DNA of 64,000 bases from Bacillus sp. S/N-304-OC-R1 (GCF_019749375.1 NZ_JACWFE010000013.1:1-64000); one strand, 5' to 3'. Counted from the stretch's first letter, positions 9,344 to 19,553 are shown. The notes: generated by a model not told the origin, from the sequence alone. Numbers and translations are program-made.

Positions 9344-9378
9344 AGTAAAAAACGGCTATTAGCCGTTTTTTACTTTAT
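9340..9378. terminator. Long perfect bidirectional terminator holding both stop codons
   Basis: Almost perfect inverted repeat with arms of about 18 bp (TAAAGTAAAAAACGGCTA and its complement) and a minimal loop. The stop codons of zur and of the convergent yqfW both lie in the arms, so the two genes end within one shared hairpin. Confidence 0.92.
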
Positions 9379-9944
9379 TTCTCCTTTAACCAACTCTCTA
9401 CCCAATCGTAAGCTTCTATCCAGTTTTTTACACGGATCACGCCAGATGGAATTGGATCCTGATTGTATGGAGTATCAAATAAAATAACTGGAATATTACA
9501 TTCCTCATGTATCATGACAGCATTATCATGCTTATCCTCAAAGAATATATCAACATTATATTTTTTAGCGGTTTCTACCTTATAATGTGTACCAATTAAT
9601 TCAATATGGTCAAATAATAGAGCATTCTTTAAAAACCATTCCTCCGTCACTTCGTGCAAGTGTGAACCACGGGCACTGATAAAAAATAATTCATGCGCCT
9701 TTTCCCATTTTTTTAATACTTCCTTGGCACCTTCTGCAAGAGGTGATTCTGCATAAATGATGGGCTCACTTTCGCTAAACCAATTAGCAAACTCCTCTGG
9801 CGATATATCAACTAAATGGGTTAAGTCATATTGTTTAACATCATTTAGCGTAATATTCAAATTAAAGTCTTTATTTAAATATGGAATGAGCGAAGACGGA
9901 CATGTAACCGTTCCGTCAATGTCTATGCCAAACCGTCTTTTCAT
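9375..9944 (-). CDS. yqfW: HAD-family putative nucleotidase YqfW
   Basis: A 189-residue HAD hydrolase of the 5'(3')-deoxyribonucleotidase-like group (YqfW/YorS type). The nucleophile motif DIDGT is at residues 8-12, motif II as FFISARG near residue 94, and motif III/IV around FFEDKHDNA near residue 138. It most likely removes phosphate from a small substrate such as a nucleotide; the true substrate cannot be told from sequence. GGAGAGAG precedes its ATG. Confidence 0.82.
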   Translation of the reverse strand: MKRRFGIDIDGTVTCPSSLIPYLNKDFNLNITLNDVKQYDLTHLVDISPEEFANWFSESEPIIYAESPLAEGAKEVLKKWEKAHELFFISARGSHLHEVTEEWFLKNALLFDHIELIGTHYKVETAKKYNVDIFFEDKHDNAVMIHEECNIPVILFDTPYNQDPIPSGVIRVKNWIEAYDWVESWLKEK

Positions 9945-10221
9945 AAGGATACTCTCTCCTTTTACAAAATTCTCTTCTATCTTATCAGAAGAATGTACTT
10001 GACTAAAAGAACTTTGCTGGTTGGGTAGTAAAACATTAACATCTTTAAAATGACCATTTTTGCAAACAATATTAATGCTCCAAAAAGAAATTGATTTTTA
10101 AAGGGAAACGAGAGTGCTTTGAATTACGAGCAGAATCTTTAAAGATGCAAATAAATCTTTGTTTCCCATAAAAATCAGCTGTAAATGGATTAGTTTCCAT
10201 ACTTGAAAGCGAGGGATTAGA
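9945..10221. other. Gap between yqfW and yqfX with a possible hairpin
   Basis: No gene is visible. GGGAAAC (10103-10109) and GTTTCCC (10161-10167) could close a long hairpin that contains the small palindrome ATCTTTAAAGAT. The latter has two relatives nearby (CATCTTTAAAA, AAATCTTTG). I could not assign a clear promoter to either divergent gene. Confidence 0.35.
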
Positions 10222-10617
10222 ATGGCAGATCAAGAACGCGACTACGAAGATTACGACCTTCGATATAGTGAAAAAATTGGAGAGAAGAACGAATCTGGAG
10301 CTGCGGACTATGATGAAGAAACCTCTGCTGAACTTGCTGCACCGATTACGTATGATAGGGGTGCAGTGACAAATAGGAATTATACAGCAATGAGTGAAAC
10401 AAGAAGAGAGACTGAGACAGCGGGAAGAGGAATTGGGATCGCTGCATTAGTTCTTTCAATCATCTCATTGTTTGTATTCCCAGTCTTATTTGGAGCTACA
10501 GGAATTGTACTTGGGTTTGTTGCTCGCCGCAGAGGCGCATTAAGCCTTGGAAGCTGGGCAATTGGAATCGGGGTAGTATCAATTATAGTGGGGATGTTCA
10601 TTCTTCCTTTCTTTTAA
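10222..10617 (+). CDS. yqfX: Small DUF4190-type membrane protein YqfX
   Basis: A 131-residue protein. The first 70 residues are acidic, hydrophilic and probably disordered. Two membrane segments follow (about 74-101 and 109-130), separated by the basic turn RRRGA, which is the DUF4190-like pattern. GAGGG lies before the ATG. Function unknown; position between yqfW and ispG matches B. subtilis yqfX. Confidence 0.78.
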   Translation: MADQERDYEDYDLRYSEKIGEKNESGAADYDEETSAELAAPITYDRGAVTNRNYTAMSETRRETETAGRGIGIAALVLSIISLFVFPVLFGATGIVLGFVARRRGALSLGSWAIGIGVVSIIVGMFILPFF

Positions 10618-10636
10618 CATAATTTAATCAATAAAT

Positions 10637-10672
10637 AAAGAAGAGGGCGACTATATGTCTCCCTCTTCCTTT
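10637..10672. terminator. Terminator between yqfX and ispG
   Basis: AAAGAAGAGGG pairs imperfectly with CCCTCTTCCTTT across a 13-nt loop. It sits between convergent genes and may act both ways. Confidence 0.8.
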
Positions 10673-10673
10673 A

Positions 10674-11792
10674 TTAATTAACAGTTTCAGCATTCTTTTT
10701 TTCTTCTTCTTGTTTTGCAAAGTATTCTGCAGCAATTTTATCAATTTCAATTTTTAGTTCCTCAACCATTGTTTCTTCTGGAACTTTTCGGACAATTTCT
10801 CCTTTACGGAAAAGTAAACCTTCTCCTCTTGCACCAGCAATGCCAATATCAGCCTCGCGTGCTTCCCCTGGGCCATTTACTGCACAGCCGAGAACAGCAA
10901 CTTTAATTGGTGCTTTAATCTTTTGAATATAATCCTCTACCTCATTAGCGATGCTAATTAAATCAATTTCAATCCTTCCACAAGTCGGGCAAGAAATTAA
11001 TGTAGCTGCATTTGAGGAAAGTCCAAACACCTTTAACAATTCGCGAGCAACTTTTACTTCTTCCACAGGATCTGCGCTTAAAGAAATACGAAGTGTATTT
11101 CCAATTCCTTTATTTAGAATAACGCCTAATCCTGCTGCACTTTTTACAGTACCAGCAAAAAGAGTGCCGGATTCAGTAATGCCTAGATGAAGAGGATAAT
11201 CGAATGCCTTTGCAGCCTTTTCATAAGCTTCAATTGCCAAGTTTACGTCAGATGCTTTCATCGAAACGATAATATCATGGAAATCCAGATCTTCAAGAAT
11301 TTTAATATGATGAAGAGCACTTTCAACCATGCCATCAGCAGTTGGGTAGCCGTATTTCTCAAGAATTTTCTTTTCTAATGAGCCCGCATTAACCCCAATT
11401 CTGATTGGAATGCCTTTTGCCTTCGCAGCCTTTACAACTGCTTCTACCTTTTCGCGCTTTCCAATATTTCCTGGGTTGATTCTGATTTTATCAGCTCCGC
11501 CTTCAATTGCTTTAAGGGCAAGCTTGTAATCAAAATGAATATCAACAACTAGCGGGATATTAATTCGCTTTTTTATTTCAGCTATCGCATCCGCTGCTCT
11601 TTCGTCGGGACATGCTACACGAACGATTTGACAGCCAGCTTCTTCTAATCGTTTTATTTCAGCGACAGTCGCTTCAACATCATGTGTTTTAGTTGTTGTC
11701 ATACTTTGGATAAATAGCTCATTACTGCCGCCGATCGTTAATGGTCCTACCTTAACTGGACGTGTTTTTGTACGATGTATGATTTCACTCAA
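10674..11792 (-). CDS. ispG: 4-hydroxy-3-methylbut-2-en-1-yl diphosphate synthase
   Basis: Iron-sulfur enzyme that converts MEcPP to HMBPP, the step before IspH. The TIM-barrel N-terminal domain carries [10 protein letters not shown] and [10 protein letters not shown]. The C-terminal domain binds the 4Fe-4S cluster through SCPTCGR and [13 protein letters not shown]. It has 372 residues and starts at TTG 11792 with AAGGAG about 11 nt upstream; the N terminus ([16 protein letters not shown]) aligns with B. subtilis IspG. It appears to be transcribed alone. Confidence 0.96.
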   Translation of the reverse strand: MSEIIHRTKTRPVKVGPLTIGGSNELFIQSMTTTKTHDVEATVAEIKRLEEAGCQIVRVACPDERAADAIAEIKKRINIPLVVDIHFDYKLALKAIEGGADKIRINPGNIGKREKVEAVVKAAKAKGIPIRIGVNAGSLEKKILEKYGYPTADGMVESALHHIKILEDLDFHDIIVSMKASDVNLAIEAYEKAAKAFDYPLHLGITESGTLFAGTVKSAAGLGVILNKGIGNTLRISLSADPVEEVKVARELLKVFGLSSNAATLISCPTCGRIEIDLISIANEVEDYIQKIKAPIKVAVLGCAVNGPGEAREADIGIAGARGEGLLFRKGEIVRKVPEETMVEELKIEIDKIAAEYFAKQEEEKKNAETVN

Positions 11793-11917
11793 TGGAGATT
11801 CGCTCCTTCTATTAACAGTTCTAAATACTAGTTCTTTTAAACCCTATATTATTGTATCAATGAATCATTGAAATTGACAAGAATGATGATATATCCTGCA
11901 GCGGGAAAAATTTATTG

Positions 11918-12250
11918 TTATTGGCGGTAATCTGGAAATTTATAAACAAAGCCAGACTTTATTTTTTCTGGGCTTAAGCCATTATTTAAAATTTTGAAAT
12001 CAGTAATAACTTCATTAATGGATACTGAAATCGGGCCATCCATATTTTTCTCTACGACAGATAAAACAGTATCACCAGATAATACCTTTTCCTCGAAATA
12101 AGGAATAGGGGAGGCTAGTGTAGTATTTTCTGCCATCGTTTCAATTGCCTGTTCACGTTCATTAGCATTAGGAAGCATTCCTTTTGTTAAGTCAACATAA
12201 ATGACATAAATAATGAGAACTGTTATTAGAAAGAAAGCTAATCGCTTCAT
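11918..12250 (-). CDS. yqfZ: YqfZ-like membrane-anchored LysM-type protein
   Basis: A 110-residue protein with one N-terminal membrane segment (about residues 3-19) and an extracellular part. The tail pattern SGDTVLSVVEK to IKSGFVYKFPDY resembles a divergent LysM fold. ATG at 12250 has GGAGGG upstream; an upstream in-frame codon at 12304 lacks such a site. Position next to ispG fits B. subtilis yqfZ. The function is unknown, possibly cell-wall binding. Confidence 0.65.
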   Translation of the reverse strand: MKRLAFFLITVLIIYVIYVDLTKGMLPNANEREQAIETMAENTTLASPIPYFEEKVLSGDTVLSVVEKNMDGPISVSINEVITDFKILNNGLSPEKIKSGFVYKFPDYRQ

Positions 12251-12417
12251 ATTAGAAACCCTCCGGAATAAATAAGCTGTTTTCCAATATGTATGCTTGT
12301 ACAAAAAGATTAGAACTATTTTGAAAAAATTAATAGAAATATTACCCTTCCTTTACAAAGACTTAATATTTCTTCGCCATAATCAAAAGTATATTCGGAG
12401 AGGGGAAATTATTTTTT

Positions 12418-14124
12418 ATGGGGAAGATAAGAGCTTCGACATTAAATTTACTAGGAAAAATTACATTGCAAACTAGACTGCTTATCTTAATATTAAGTTT
12501 GCTCCTATTTTCAGTTTCGACTGTGGCGTATATCTCTTATGTAAAATCAAAGGAGACAACTGTAAAATTAATTGAACACCGGATGTTAAAAGAAGTAAAT
12601 ACAATTTATGATTTGTCACAAAATCTAATGCTTATCTATGTTGGGGATGAAAATAAATTTTTTAAGAAAATAAATCAAGTTATAAAGAGCCAAGATGCAG
12701 AGCTTGCGCAGGATGGAATAAGCGGGAGTTTTTTTCTAGTTGATAAGGGAGGCGCTCATCCATTTCCATTAAGTAAAAACACGAAAATTAATATGTCTCC
12801 ATCCATTATTAAGAAGATAATGAATAAAAACAATGGTATTATTCATCAAAAAATCAATGGCGAAGATTACACCATTTCATTTAAATCTATTCAGGAGTTA
12901 AAAGGAATTTATGTCATCGCTATTCCGCAAAATCAGTATTTAAAAAAAATTAACGAAATGTCTACATACATATTAATTGTTGTTATGATTTGTCTTTTCA
13001 TAAGTTCTATAATTGTTATTCTGTTAGTCAAAAACTTAACAAATCCATTATCAAGGCTAAGAGAGGTTATGAAGGAAGCAAGGAATGGGAATTTAAATGC
13101 ACAAGTAAAAGCAAACACAACAACGCCTGAAATCACCTCACTTATTAAAAGCTTTGATGCAATGATCAAACAAATGAGTTCTCTTTTATACAAAATGGCT
13201 TCAACGACTAGTGATTTATCAGGCACTGGAAGTGAGCTTCAGATTATATCTAGTGAAGTAATCCAGGAAAATGAGCAATTAATGAAGGCCATACAAGTAG
13301 TAAAATTAGGTGCTGAGCAAACGGCGAGCAGCTCAGAAGAAAGTATTCAAGTGTTTCAAAGCATGAGTGAGGCGATTAATGATATTTTTGAGAAAATGAA
13401 GGAGATTATGAATAAGACAACATCTATGAATGAATCCGCCAAACAGGGTGAACTTATAGTCGGGGATCTTATTGGAGCGTTTGATCATGTAAGCCATGAA
13501 TTTAAAAACGTTTCAACAACCGTTTATGAAGTAAAGAAACATTCATCTTCTATTGCGGAAATTGTAACGTTAATTCAGCAAATAGCAGGACAAACGAAGC
13601 TGCTAGCTTTAAATGCAGCGATTGAAGCGGCAAGAGCTGGAGAGGCAGGAAGCGGTTTTGCTGTTGTGGCAAACGAAGTAAGGAAATTAGCTGAGCAATC
13701 GTCATATGCAACAGAGGAAATTAAAAAAACAATACATGAAATGGAGTTAATCTCTCTTAAAGCTTCTAATGAATTTGAAGATATGCTCGTTAGCTTTCAG
13801 TCCCATCTTGAAACTGCATCTTTAAGCCGCAAATCATTTGATCTATTAATGCTTGAAATTGAAGCCGTAAGTGGAATGATTACACATGTTCAAGGTGAAT
13901 TAGTTGGGTTAAATGATACATTGCCAAAAATGGAATCGGCAGCGGAAAACTTTGTATCAGTCTCTCAAGAAACCTTTGCAAGTGCAGAGCAAGTAGTGGA
14001 AGCGTCCCAAAAACAAATGATAAAAGTAAAAAAGAATCATGAAGCCGGGGAAAAGCTAAAAGACCTATCTCAGTCTCTCGCTAACCTAAATGCTGAGTTC
14101 CGATATTCACAAAATATAGATTGA
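12418..14124 (+). CDS. Methyl-accepting chemotaxis protein
   Basis: A 568-residue transmembrane chemoreceptor. TM1 is at about residues 21-41, the extracellular sensor of roughly 140 residues follows (too divergent for me to assign a ligand), and TM2 is at about 181-203. A HAMP linker ([20 protein letters not shown]) leads into the cytoplasmic signalling domain, whose hairpin tip is conserved ([20 protein letters not shown]). AGAGGGG precedes the ATG. The gene stands alone between yqfZ and the DUF1189 gene, where B. subtilis has yqgA, so it is a local insertion or replacement. Confidence 0.9.
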   Translation: MGKIRASTLNLLGKITLQTRLLILILSLLLFSVSTVAYISYVKSKETTVKLIEHRMLKEVNTIYDLSQNLMLIYVGDENKFFKKINQVIKSQDAELAQDGISGSFFLVDKGGAHPFPLSKNTKINMSPSIIKKIMNKNNGIIHQKINGEDYTISFKSIQELKGIYVIAIPQNQYLKKINEMSTYILIVVMICLFISSIIVILLVKNLTNPLSRLREVMKEARNGNLNAQVKANTTTPEITSLIKSFDAMIKQMSSLLYKMASTTSDLSGTGSELQIISSEVIQENEQLMKAIQVVKLGAEQTASSSEESIQVFQSMSEAINDIFEKMKEIMNKTTSMNESAKQGELIVGDLIGAFDHVSHEFKNVSTTVYEVKKHSSSIAEIVTLIQQIAGQTKLLALNAAIEAARAGEAGSGFAVVANEVRKLAEQSSYATEEIKKTIHEMELISLKASNEFEDMLVSFQSHLETASLSRKSFDLLMLEIEAVSGMITHVQGELVGLNDTLPKMESAAENFVSVSQETFASAEQVVEASQKQMIKVKKNHEAGEKLKDLSQSLANLNAEFRYSQNID

Positions 14125-14126
14125 AC

Positions 14127-14159
14127 AAAATAAAACGCGCAATTTGCGCGTTTTATTTT
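14127..14159. terminator. Bidirectional terminator after the chemoreceptor gene
   Basis: AAAATAAAACGCGCAA and TTGCGCGTTTTATTTT form an almost perfect hairpin. It overlaps the last codons of the convergent gene. Confidence 0.9.
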
Positions 14160-14923
14160 GTCTTTGGCTGAGGAATTTCTTTAATTGTTAAGAAGAGGAT
14201 GATATAGGCAACAAACCAATTAATCAGTGCACCATTAGGTACGGCTGTTTGAAGGCTATCCATAATGGTAAAAAAGATGGTTGGCAATGTGACGCAATAT
14301 GCTGCAAGTCTCCATGTGTGGCGATATTGAATATTTCTATTAAGCATTTTTTTCAGGAACAAACCTAGCAGAGCAAGGAATGAAATCTCAATAAATTTCA
14401 TACCACTTGCAAAGATATAAATCACTACAGACAGCAACGGGATAATGATTCCTAATGAAGTATCAACTGTAGACAGCATGCTAAGCAGATCGTCATTTGT
14501 AAGTGAAATATCGCTAAACATGGAATAAGGTAATGACTGAACCTGACCGCCAGCCATAAAATAGACTTCATTTTTTAAGATGGCAATAGTATTTTTGCTT
14601 TTAGTGAGATCATCTTTATCTACTGTCCCAGTGGAGTCAAATAGAATAGTAAAATTCTCCTTATTAATGATCACTGGTGCATCTTCCTTTGATTGCAATT
14701 CTCCATTTTCAATCAAGAAGGGAGGAAGCTCAGAGCTTAGGCCTTTTTCAACGGCATTTAAGCCATTAACAATTCCAGAACTCAAATAGTAAACGGAAGG
14801 AAGAATTGATATTAGCGTTAGCAAAAAAACATACAGTATTGTTTTTCCTATTCCTTGAAAGCGAAACATGGCGATGTCCCGCGGAGAGTAAAGACTTTTA
14901 AATAATTGTTTGAAAATATTCAT
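14153..14923 (-). CDS. yqgB: DUF1189 family membrane protein (YqgB-like)
   Basis: A 256-residue membrane protein of unknown role. One N-terminal membrane segment (about residues 26-48) is followed by an extracellular domain of about 100 residues (with KDDLTKSKN). A cluster of three to four membrane segments spans residues 150-250. AAGGGTG lies before the ATG. The family is known in Bacillus as YqgB and as maltodextrin-utilisation YvdA-like; here the neighbours favour YqgB. Confidence 0.72.
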   Translation of the reverse strand: MNIFKQLFKSLYSPRDIAMFRFQGIGKTILYVFLLTLISILPSVYYLSSGIVNGLNAVEKGLSSELPPFLIENGELQSKEDAPVIINKENFTILFDSTGTVDKDDLTKSKNTIAILKNEVYFMAGGQVQSLPYSMFSDISLTNDDLLSMLSTVDTSLGIIIPLLSVVIYIFASGMKFIEISFLALLGLFLKKMLNRNIQYRHTWRLAAYCVTLPTIFFTIMDSLQTAVPNGALINWFVAYIILFLTIKEIPQPKTK

Positions 14924-15159
14924 TTAGACACACCCTTAGAAAAGTTCATCATATAATTTTAACTCCATAAAATCTTCTGTACAAGCATTATGTATATATT
15001 GAGTTTTCAGAAAACCGTAACGCAATTGTAATAATAACCCGATTTGTTAAGGTATTGTAAATTTAGTCTAAGTTCCCTTTACTTCCTGTATATATTTTAT
15101 TAATAATTGTATGGGATTTGATGATAATTGTCGAAATAACGGTTAGGGGTTGTGGAAAA

Positions 15160-16791
15160 GTGGAACTGAATATTCAGCAGATGCTTTTTGAATTTTTAGG
15201 TGGACTTGGAATATTCTTATTTGGTATTAAATATATGGGTGATGGGCTTCAGAAATCAGCCGGTGACCGTTTAAGAGACTTATTGGATCGTTTCACTACC
15301 AATCCAGTTATGGGTGTATTTGCTGGTATGCTCGTAACCGTTCTTATACAAAGCAGTTCTGCTACTACTGTTATTACCGTTGGATTAGTCAGTGCTGGAT
15401 TTATGACACTAAGACAAGCCATTGGAGTCATTATGGGCGCTAATATCGGTACGACAGTTACTGCATTTATTATTGGTATAGATGTAGGGGAGTATGCACT
15501 GCCGATTATCGCAGCAGGAGCAATATTACTATTCTTCTTTAAAAATAAAAAGGTTCATAATTTTGGACAAATTGTGTTTGGCTTTGGTGCTTTATTCTAT
15601 GGACTAGAACTTATGAGCGGGGGAATGAAACCGCTTAGAGCACTTGAATCTTTTCATGAATTAACAGTCAGCTTGAGCAGTAATCCAGTTTTAGGAGTGA
15701 TAGTAGGAACAGTATTTACTGTTATTGTCCAAAGTTCAAGTGCAACAATTGGGATTTTACAAGGACTATTTTCTGAAAACCTTCTTGATTTAGATGCGGC
15801 ATTGCCTGTACTATTTGGTGATAATATTGGTACAACGATTACAGCAGTACTGGCTTCTATTGGAGCATCTGTTGCCGCAAAAAGAGCAGCAGCTGTTCAT
15901 GTCCTGTTTAATTTAATCGGAACGGCTATATTTTTAATCTTATTAAAGCCTTTTACTCTCTTGATTGGGAATTTGCAAGAGGCCATGGGATTGAATCCTG
16001 AAATGACCATTGCATTTGCACATGGAATCTTTAATGCTTCAAATACAGTTTTCCAATTGCCTTTTGTTGCCGTTCTCGCCTTTATTGTAACGAAGCTGAT
16101 TCCTGGTGAGGATTCGGTTATTGAGTACAAAGCAAAGCATCTTGATCCTGTATTTATTGAGCAATCACCTTCCATTGCATTAGGACAGGCGAAAGAGGAA
16201 GTTCTTCGCATGGGCCACTTTTCTATTAAAGGGCTAGAAGAAACACATGAATATTTAAAAACAAAGCTTCAGAAGCATTCAGATAATGCCATGCAAATAG
16301 AAGATGCATTAAATAATTTAGATCGAAAGATTACCGATTATTTAGTAGATTTAGCTACCAGTTCATTAACTGAACATGAATCTGAGGAGCATACAATGCT
16401 AATGGATACTGTTCGAGATATTGAAAGAATTGGCGATCATTACGAAAATATTATCGAGTTAATCGAATATCAGCTGGCCAATAAAGTTGTTATTTCAGAT
16501 TCAGCTATGTCAGACTTAGATGAAATGTTCATGCTAACTATTTCTACCGTTTCTGAATCTATCGATGCACTAGATCATAATGATAAAGAAGCTGCTCTTC
16601 ATGTAGTACAAAAGGAAGAAGAGATTGACAAGATGGAACGAAAACTTCGTAAGCAACATATCATTCGGTTAAATGAAGGCTTATGCTCAGCACAAGCGGG
16701 AATTGTTTACGTAGATATCGTAAGTAATCTTGAAAGAATCGGCGATCATGCAGTAAATATTGCTGAAGCTATTTTAGGTGAAGAGGATTAG
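15160..16791 (+). CDS. Na+/phosphate cotransporter with PhoU-like tail
   Basis: A 543-residue NptA/YjbB-type carrier that should move phosphate with sodium. Two inverted membrane repeats each carry the QSSSA motif (IQSSSATT and VQSSSATIG), followed by GANIGTT and GDNIGTT. The last 200 residues are a cytoplasmic PhoU-like helical domain with two ERIGDH motifs. GTG at 15160 is preceded by AGGGG; codons upstream from 15118 are open but lack a binding site. It is absent here in B. subtilis, and pstSCAB-phoU lies 5 kb downstream. Confidence 0.9.
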   Translation: MELNIQQMLFEFLGGLGIFLFGIKYMGDGLQKSAGDRLRDLLDRFTTNPVMGVFAGMLVTVLIQSSSATTVITVGLVSAGFMTLRQAIGVIMGANIGTTVTAFIIGIDVGEYALPIIAAGAILLFFFKNKKVHNFGQIVFGFGALFYGLELMSGGMKPLRALESFHELTVSLSSNPVLGVIVGTVFTVIVQSSSATIGILQGLFSENLLDLDAALPVLFGDNIGTTITAVLASIGASVAAKRAAAVHVLFNLIGTAIFLILLKPFTLLIGNLQEAMGLNPEMTIAFAHGIFNASNTVFQLPFVAVLAFIVTKLIPGEDSVIEYKAKHLDPVFIEQSPSIALGQAKEEVLRMGHFSIKGLEETHEYLKTKLQKHSDNAMQIEDALNNLDRKITDYLVDLATSSLTEHESEEHTMLMDTVRDIERIGDHYENIIELIEYQLANKVVISDSAMSDLDEMFMLTISTVSESIDALDHNDKEAALHVVQKEEEIDKMERKLRKQHIIRLNEGLCSAQAGIVYVDIVSNLERIGDHAVNIAEAILGEED

Positions 16792-16799
16792 TCTATAAT

Positions 16800-16833
16800 A
16801 AGAGTAAGGAGGGGAAACCTCCTTACTCTTTTC
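16800..16833 (+). terminator. Terminator after the Na/Pi carrier
   Basis: AGAGTAAGGAGG and CCTCCTTACTCT pair over a GGAAA loop, followed by TTTTC. Strong 12-bp stem. Confidence 0.9.
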
Positions 16834-16855
16834 ATATATGGAGGAAATGAAAAAA

Positions 16856-17335
16856 ATGGAATATATGTATTGGACATTTATCATAATACTATTTGTCATA
16901 GCATTTATCGGTCTTGTTTATCCTATTATCCCCAGTGTTTTATTTATTATTGGCGGGTTTTTATTATATGGTGTTTTCTTTTCATTTGAACCGTTTAATT
17001 GGCTATTCTGGACTATTCAAGGCCTTTTCGTCATATTGCTATTTGGTGCAGATTATTTAGCTAATGCCATCGGAATTAAGAAATTTGGAGGCTCAAAAGC
17101 GGGAATTTGGGGAAGTACGATCGGAATAATAGCTGGTCCGTTTATTATCCCTGTGTTTGGCATTCTGATTGGGCCATTTTTAGGAGCTATCATAGCTGAA
17201 CTTGCTGTCAATAAAAAGGAATGGAAGGAAGCCATAAAGATAGGTTTCGGCTCCGTCATTGGTTTTATAAGCAGTGTTGTAACAAAGGGGATTATTCAGG
17301 CGGTAATGATTATTTACTTTATATTCGTTGTTTAG
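16856..17335 (+). CDS. yqgC: DUF456 family membrane protein (YqgC)
   Basis: A 159-residue integral membrane protein with four or five hydrophobic segments and glycine-rich turns (GPFIIPVFGILIGPFLGAI), typical of DUF456. Function unknown. I use ATG at 16856: GGAGG lies 11 nt before it, whereas the earlier in-frame ATG codons at 16838 and 16847 overlap that site. It lies just upstream of sodA, as in B. subtilis. Confidence 0.82.
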   Translation: MEYMYWTFIIILFVIAFIGLVYPIIPSVLFIIGGFLLYGVFFSFEPFNWLFWTIQGLFVILLFGADYLANAIGIKKFGGSKAGIWGSTIGIIAGPFIIPVFGILIGPFLGAIIAELAVNKKEWKEAIKIGFGSVIGFISSVVTKGIIQAVMIIYFIFVV

Positions 17336-17408
17336 AAAGGATATTTAGTAGTACTAAGGGAATTATATATTGATGTGGAAGCTTTTTGATTGAAACGATT
17401 TTGCAACT

Positions 17409-17438
17409 TTGGTAATCTTAAATTGAACCATGTAGAAT
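17409..17438 (+). promoter_or_regulatory. Possible sodA promoter
   Basis: TTGGTA, an 18-nt spacer and TAGAAT, about 75 nt ahead of the sodA start. A weak match offered only as the best candidate in this gap. Confidence 0.35.
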
Positions 17439-17513
17439 GATTCTAATTTCAGAATTGTAAGAAATCCAGGATTATTCCAGTGGAAAATATTATTTACATA
17501 GGAGGAATTTATT

Positions 17514-18122
17514 ATGGCTTTTGAATTACCACAATTACCTTATGCTTATGATGCTTTAGAACCACATATTGACAAAGAAACAATGAATATTCACCACACA
17601 AAGCACCACAACACATATGTTACAAACTTAAACAACGCTTTAGAAGGAAACGAAGAGCTTCTTTCTAAATCAGTTGAAGAAGTAATTTCTAACTTAGATG
17701 CAGTTCCTGAAGCTGCACGTACTGCTGTTCGCAATAATGGTGGCGGTCATGCGAACCATACGTTATTCTGGCAAGTTATTTCTCCAAACGGCGGCGGTGA
17801 GCCAACAGGAGAATTAGCTGAAGCAATTAAGAGCAAATTTGGAAGCTTAGACAGCTTCAAAGAAGAATTTACTAAAGCAGCAACTACTCGCTTCGGTTCT
17901 GGCTGGGCTTGGCTTGCAGTTAACAATGGCGAGCTTGAAGTAACAAGCACACCTAACCAGGATTCTCCATTAATGGAGGGTAAGACTCCAATCCTTGGCT
18001 TAGACGTTTGGGAGCATGCTTACTATTTAAACTACCAAAATCGCCGTCCTGATTATATTGGTGCATTCTGGAATATTGTAAACTGGGATGAAGTTTCAAA
18101 ACGCTACAACGCAGCAAAATAA
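17514..18122 (+). CDS. sodA: Superoxide dismutase, Mn type
   Basis: Cytoplasmic enzyme that converts superoxide to peroxide and oxygen. The 202-residue protein shows the metal ligands His27 (NIHHTKHH) and His82-region ([10 protein letters not shown]), then Asp and His in DVWEHAYYL. Glycine and glutamine choices (GGHANH) fit the manganese form. AGGAGG precedes the ATG and the codon use is highly biased, which suggests strong expression. Confidence 0.97.
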   Translation: MAFELPQLPYAYDALEPHIDKETMNIHHTKHHNTYVTNLNNALEGNEELLSKSVEEVISNLDAVPEAARTAVRNNGGGHANHTLFWQVISPNGGGEPTGELAEAIKSKFGSLDSFKEEFTKAATTRFGSGWAWLAVNNGELEVTSTPNQDSPLMEGKTPILGLDVWEHAYYLNYQNRRPDYIGAFWNIVNWDEVSKRYNAAK

Positions 18123-18137
18123 TTAATTTTTTTAACG

Positions 18138-18170
18138 ACACGGCATGGGGAAAACCATGCCGTGTTTTTT
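18138..18170 (+). terminator. Terminator of sodA
   Basis: ACACGGCATGG and CCATGCCGTGT pair around GGAAAA, followed by a run of T. Confidence 0.93.
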
Positions 18171-18245
18171 AAATTCCTGAAAAATGGTATAAGAGTATTT
18201 GATATGTTAGAAACTACCCTTTAGATGCAAAGGGGAGTTTTTTTT

Positions 18246-19463
18246 ATGAGTAAGGTTAAAAAGCTGATTGGTGATGTGGAGCTTACTAAAGATTTAGGGC
18301 TGCTGCTAATAATTGGAGGGCTATATTCTTTAAGTGTCGCTCTATCGAATACGTTTGTTAATATTTACCTTTGGAAACAGTCAGGTGATTTTAAGGATTT
18401 GGGAATATACAATCTTACAGTTGTGATTATTCAGCCGCTTACATTTATTCTTGCGGGCAGATGGGCAAAAGTAGTCGACCGAGTCATTGTACTGCGGATT
18501 GGCGTTATTTTTCTTGCCGTATTTTATTTAACTGTATTAATTATAGGTACACAAGCATCGAAGTACTTGCTGCTCCTTGGGGCATTGCTTGGTATCGGGT
18601 ACGGCTTTTATTGGCTTGCATTTAATGTCTTAACTTTTGAAATAACTGAACCTGAAAATCGCGATTTTTTTAATGGCTTTCTCGGAATCCTCTCCTCTGT
18701 AGGAGGAATGATTGGACCAATAGCAGCGGGATTAGTCATTTCTAAGCTTGAGAAGTTTACTGGATATACAATAGTTTTTGGGGCATCCCTTGCACTTTTT
18801 TCATTAGCTGTTTTTTTAAGCTTTTTTATTAAAAGAAGGCCGGCAAAAGGAAGGTATTGGTTTAGCCGTATTTTGGCAGAACGAAAAAATAATCTAAATT
18901 GGAAGCTAATAACAAACGCTCATTTTTTCCAAGGTCTTCGTGAAGGGACATTTGCTTTCGTTATATCCGTTTTTGTATTTATTTCAACTGGAAGTGAGTT
19001 AGCTTTAGGTGCCTATGGCTTAGTAAACTCCGGAGTTTCCTTTATTTCATATTATTTTGTTTCACGTCTTCTGAAAAAGGAATATCGTAAAAGAGCCATT
19101 TTAATTGGAGGCATTCTCTTGTATTTAGCGATATTCCTAATTATCTATGATGTCACTTACTCAAAATTACTTATATATGCTGCAATCATTGCAATGGCTT
19201 ACCCTCTTTTACTCGTTCCTTATAATTCAATGACTTATGATGTGATTGGAAAAGGGTGGAATGCTGCTGAAATGAGAATAGAATATATAGTTGTCCGGGA
19301 ACTATTCGTCAACTCCGGAAGAGTTTTTTCTATTTTATGCTTTTTAGGAGCAGTCACTTTTTTAAATGAAGAAAAAAGCATTCCTATTCTATTGTTATTT
19401 CTCGGTGCCGGTCACTCCATTATTTATTTTTTCATAAGAAAAATTCAAATACAATCTGCCTAA
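18246..19463 (+). CDS. yqgE: MFS permease YqgE
   Basis: A 405-residue major facilitator with about twelve membrane segments. Substrate unknown. The short basic loop AGRWAKVVDR between segments 2 and 3 corresponds to the family signature. ATG at 18246 lies after AAGGGGAG with 9-nt spacing. As in B. subtilis it is placed between sodA and pbpA. Confidence 0.82.
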   Translation: MSKVKKLIGDVELTKDLGLLLIIGGLYSLSVALSNTFVNIYLWKQSGDFKDLGIYNLTVVIIQPLTFILAGRWAKVVDRVIVLRIGVIFLAVFYLTVLIIGTQASKYLLLLGALLGIGYGFYWLAFNVLTFEITEPENRDFFNGFLGILSSVGGMIGPIAAGLVISKLEKFTGYTIVFGASLALFSLAVFLSFFIKRRPAKGRYWFSRILAERKNNLNWKLITNAHFFQGLREGTFAFVISVFVFISTGSELALGAYGLVNSGVSFISYYFVSRLLKKEYRKRAILIGGILLYLAIFLIIYDVTYSKLLIYAAIIAMAYPLLLVPYNSMTYDVIGKGWNAAEMRIEYIVVRELFVNSGRVFSILCFLGAVTFLNEEKSIPILLLFLGAGHSIIYFFIRKIQIQSA

Positions 19464-19491
19464 GAGAAGAGAGCTGCCTCTTCTCTTTTTA
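19462..19491 (+). terminator. Terminator of yqgE
   Basis: AAGAGAAGAG and CTCTTCTCTT around a 6-nt loop, then TTT. Confidence 0.88.
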
Positions 19492-19525
19492 ATTGAAGAT
19501 TTGTCAAAAGGGCAAAGAATTAAAG

Positions 19526-19553
19526 TTTACAAATATTGCATTGTCTTTATATA
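19526..19553 (+). promoter_or_regulatory. Possible pbpA promoter
   Basis: TTTACA (19526-19531), 16-nt spacer, TATATA (19548-19553), about 90 nt before the pbpA start. Moderate match to the sigma-A consensus. Confidence 0.4.

Noticed and set aside
10175-10203. SigG-type promoter before yqfX (CATACT at 10198)
   Set aside because: No -35 element at the required distance, and the transcript would start at the ribosome binding site.
17391-17410. ECF promoter or cre site ahead of sodA (TGAAACGATTTTGCA)
   Set aside because: No CGTC at 16 nt, and the core lacks one base relative to the cre consensus.
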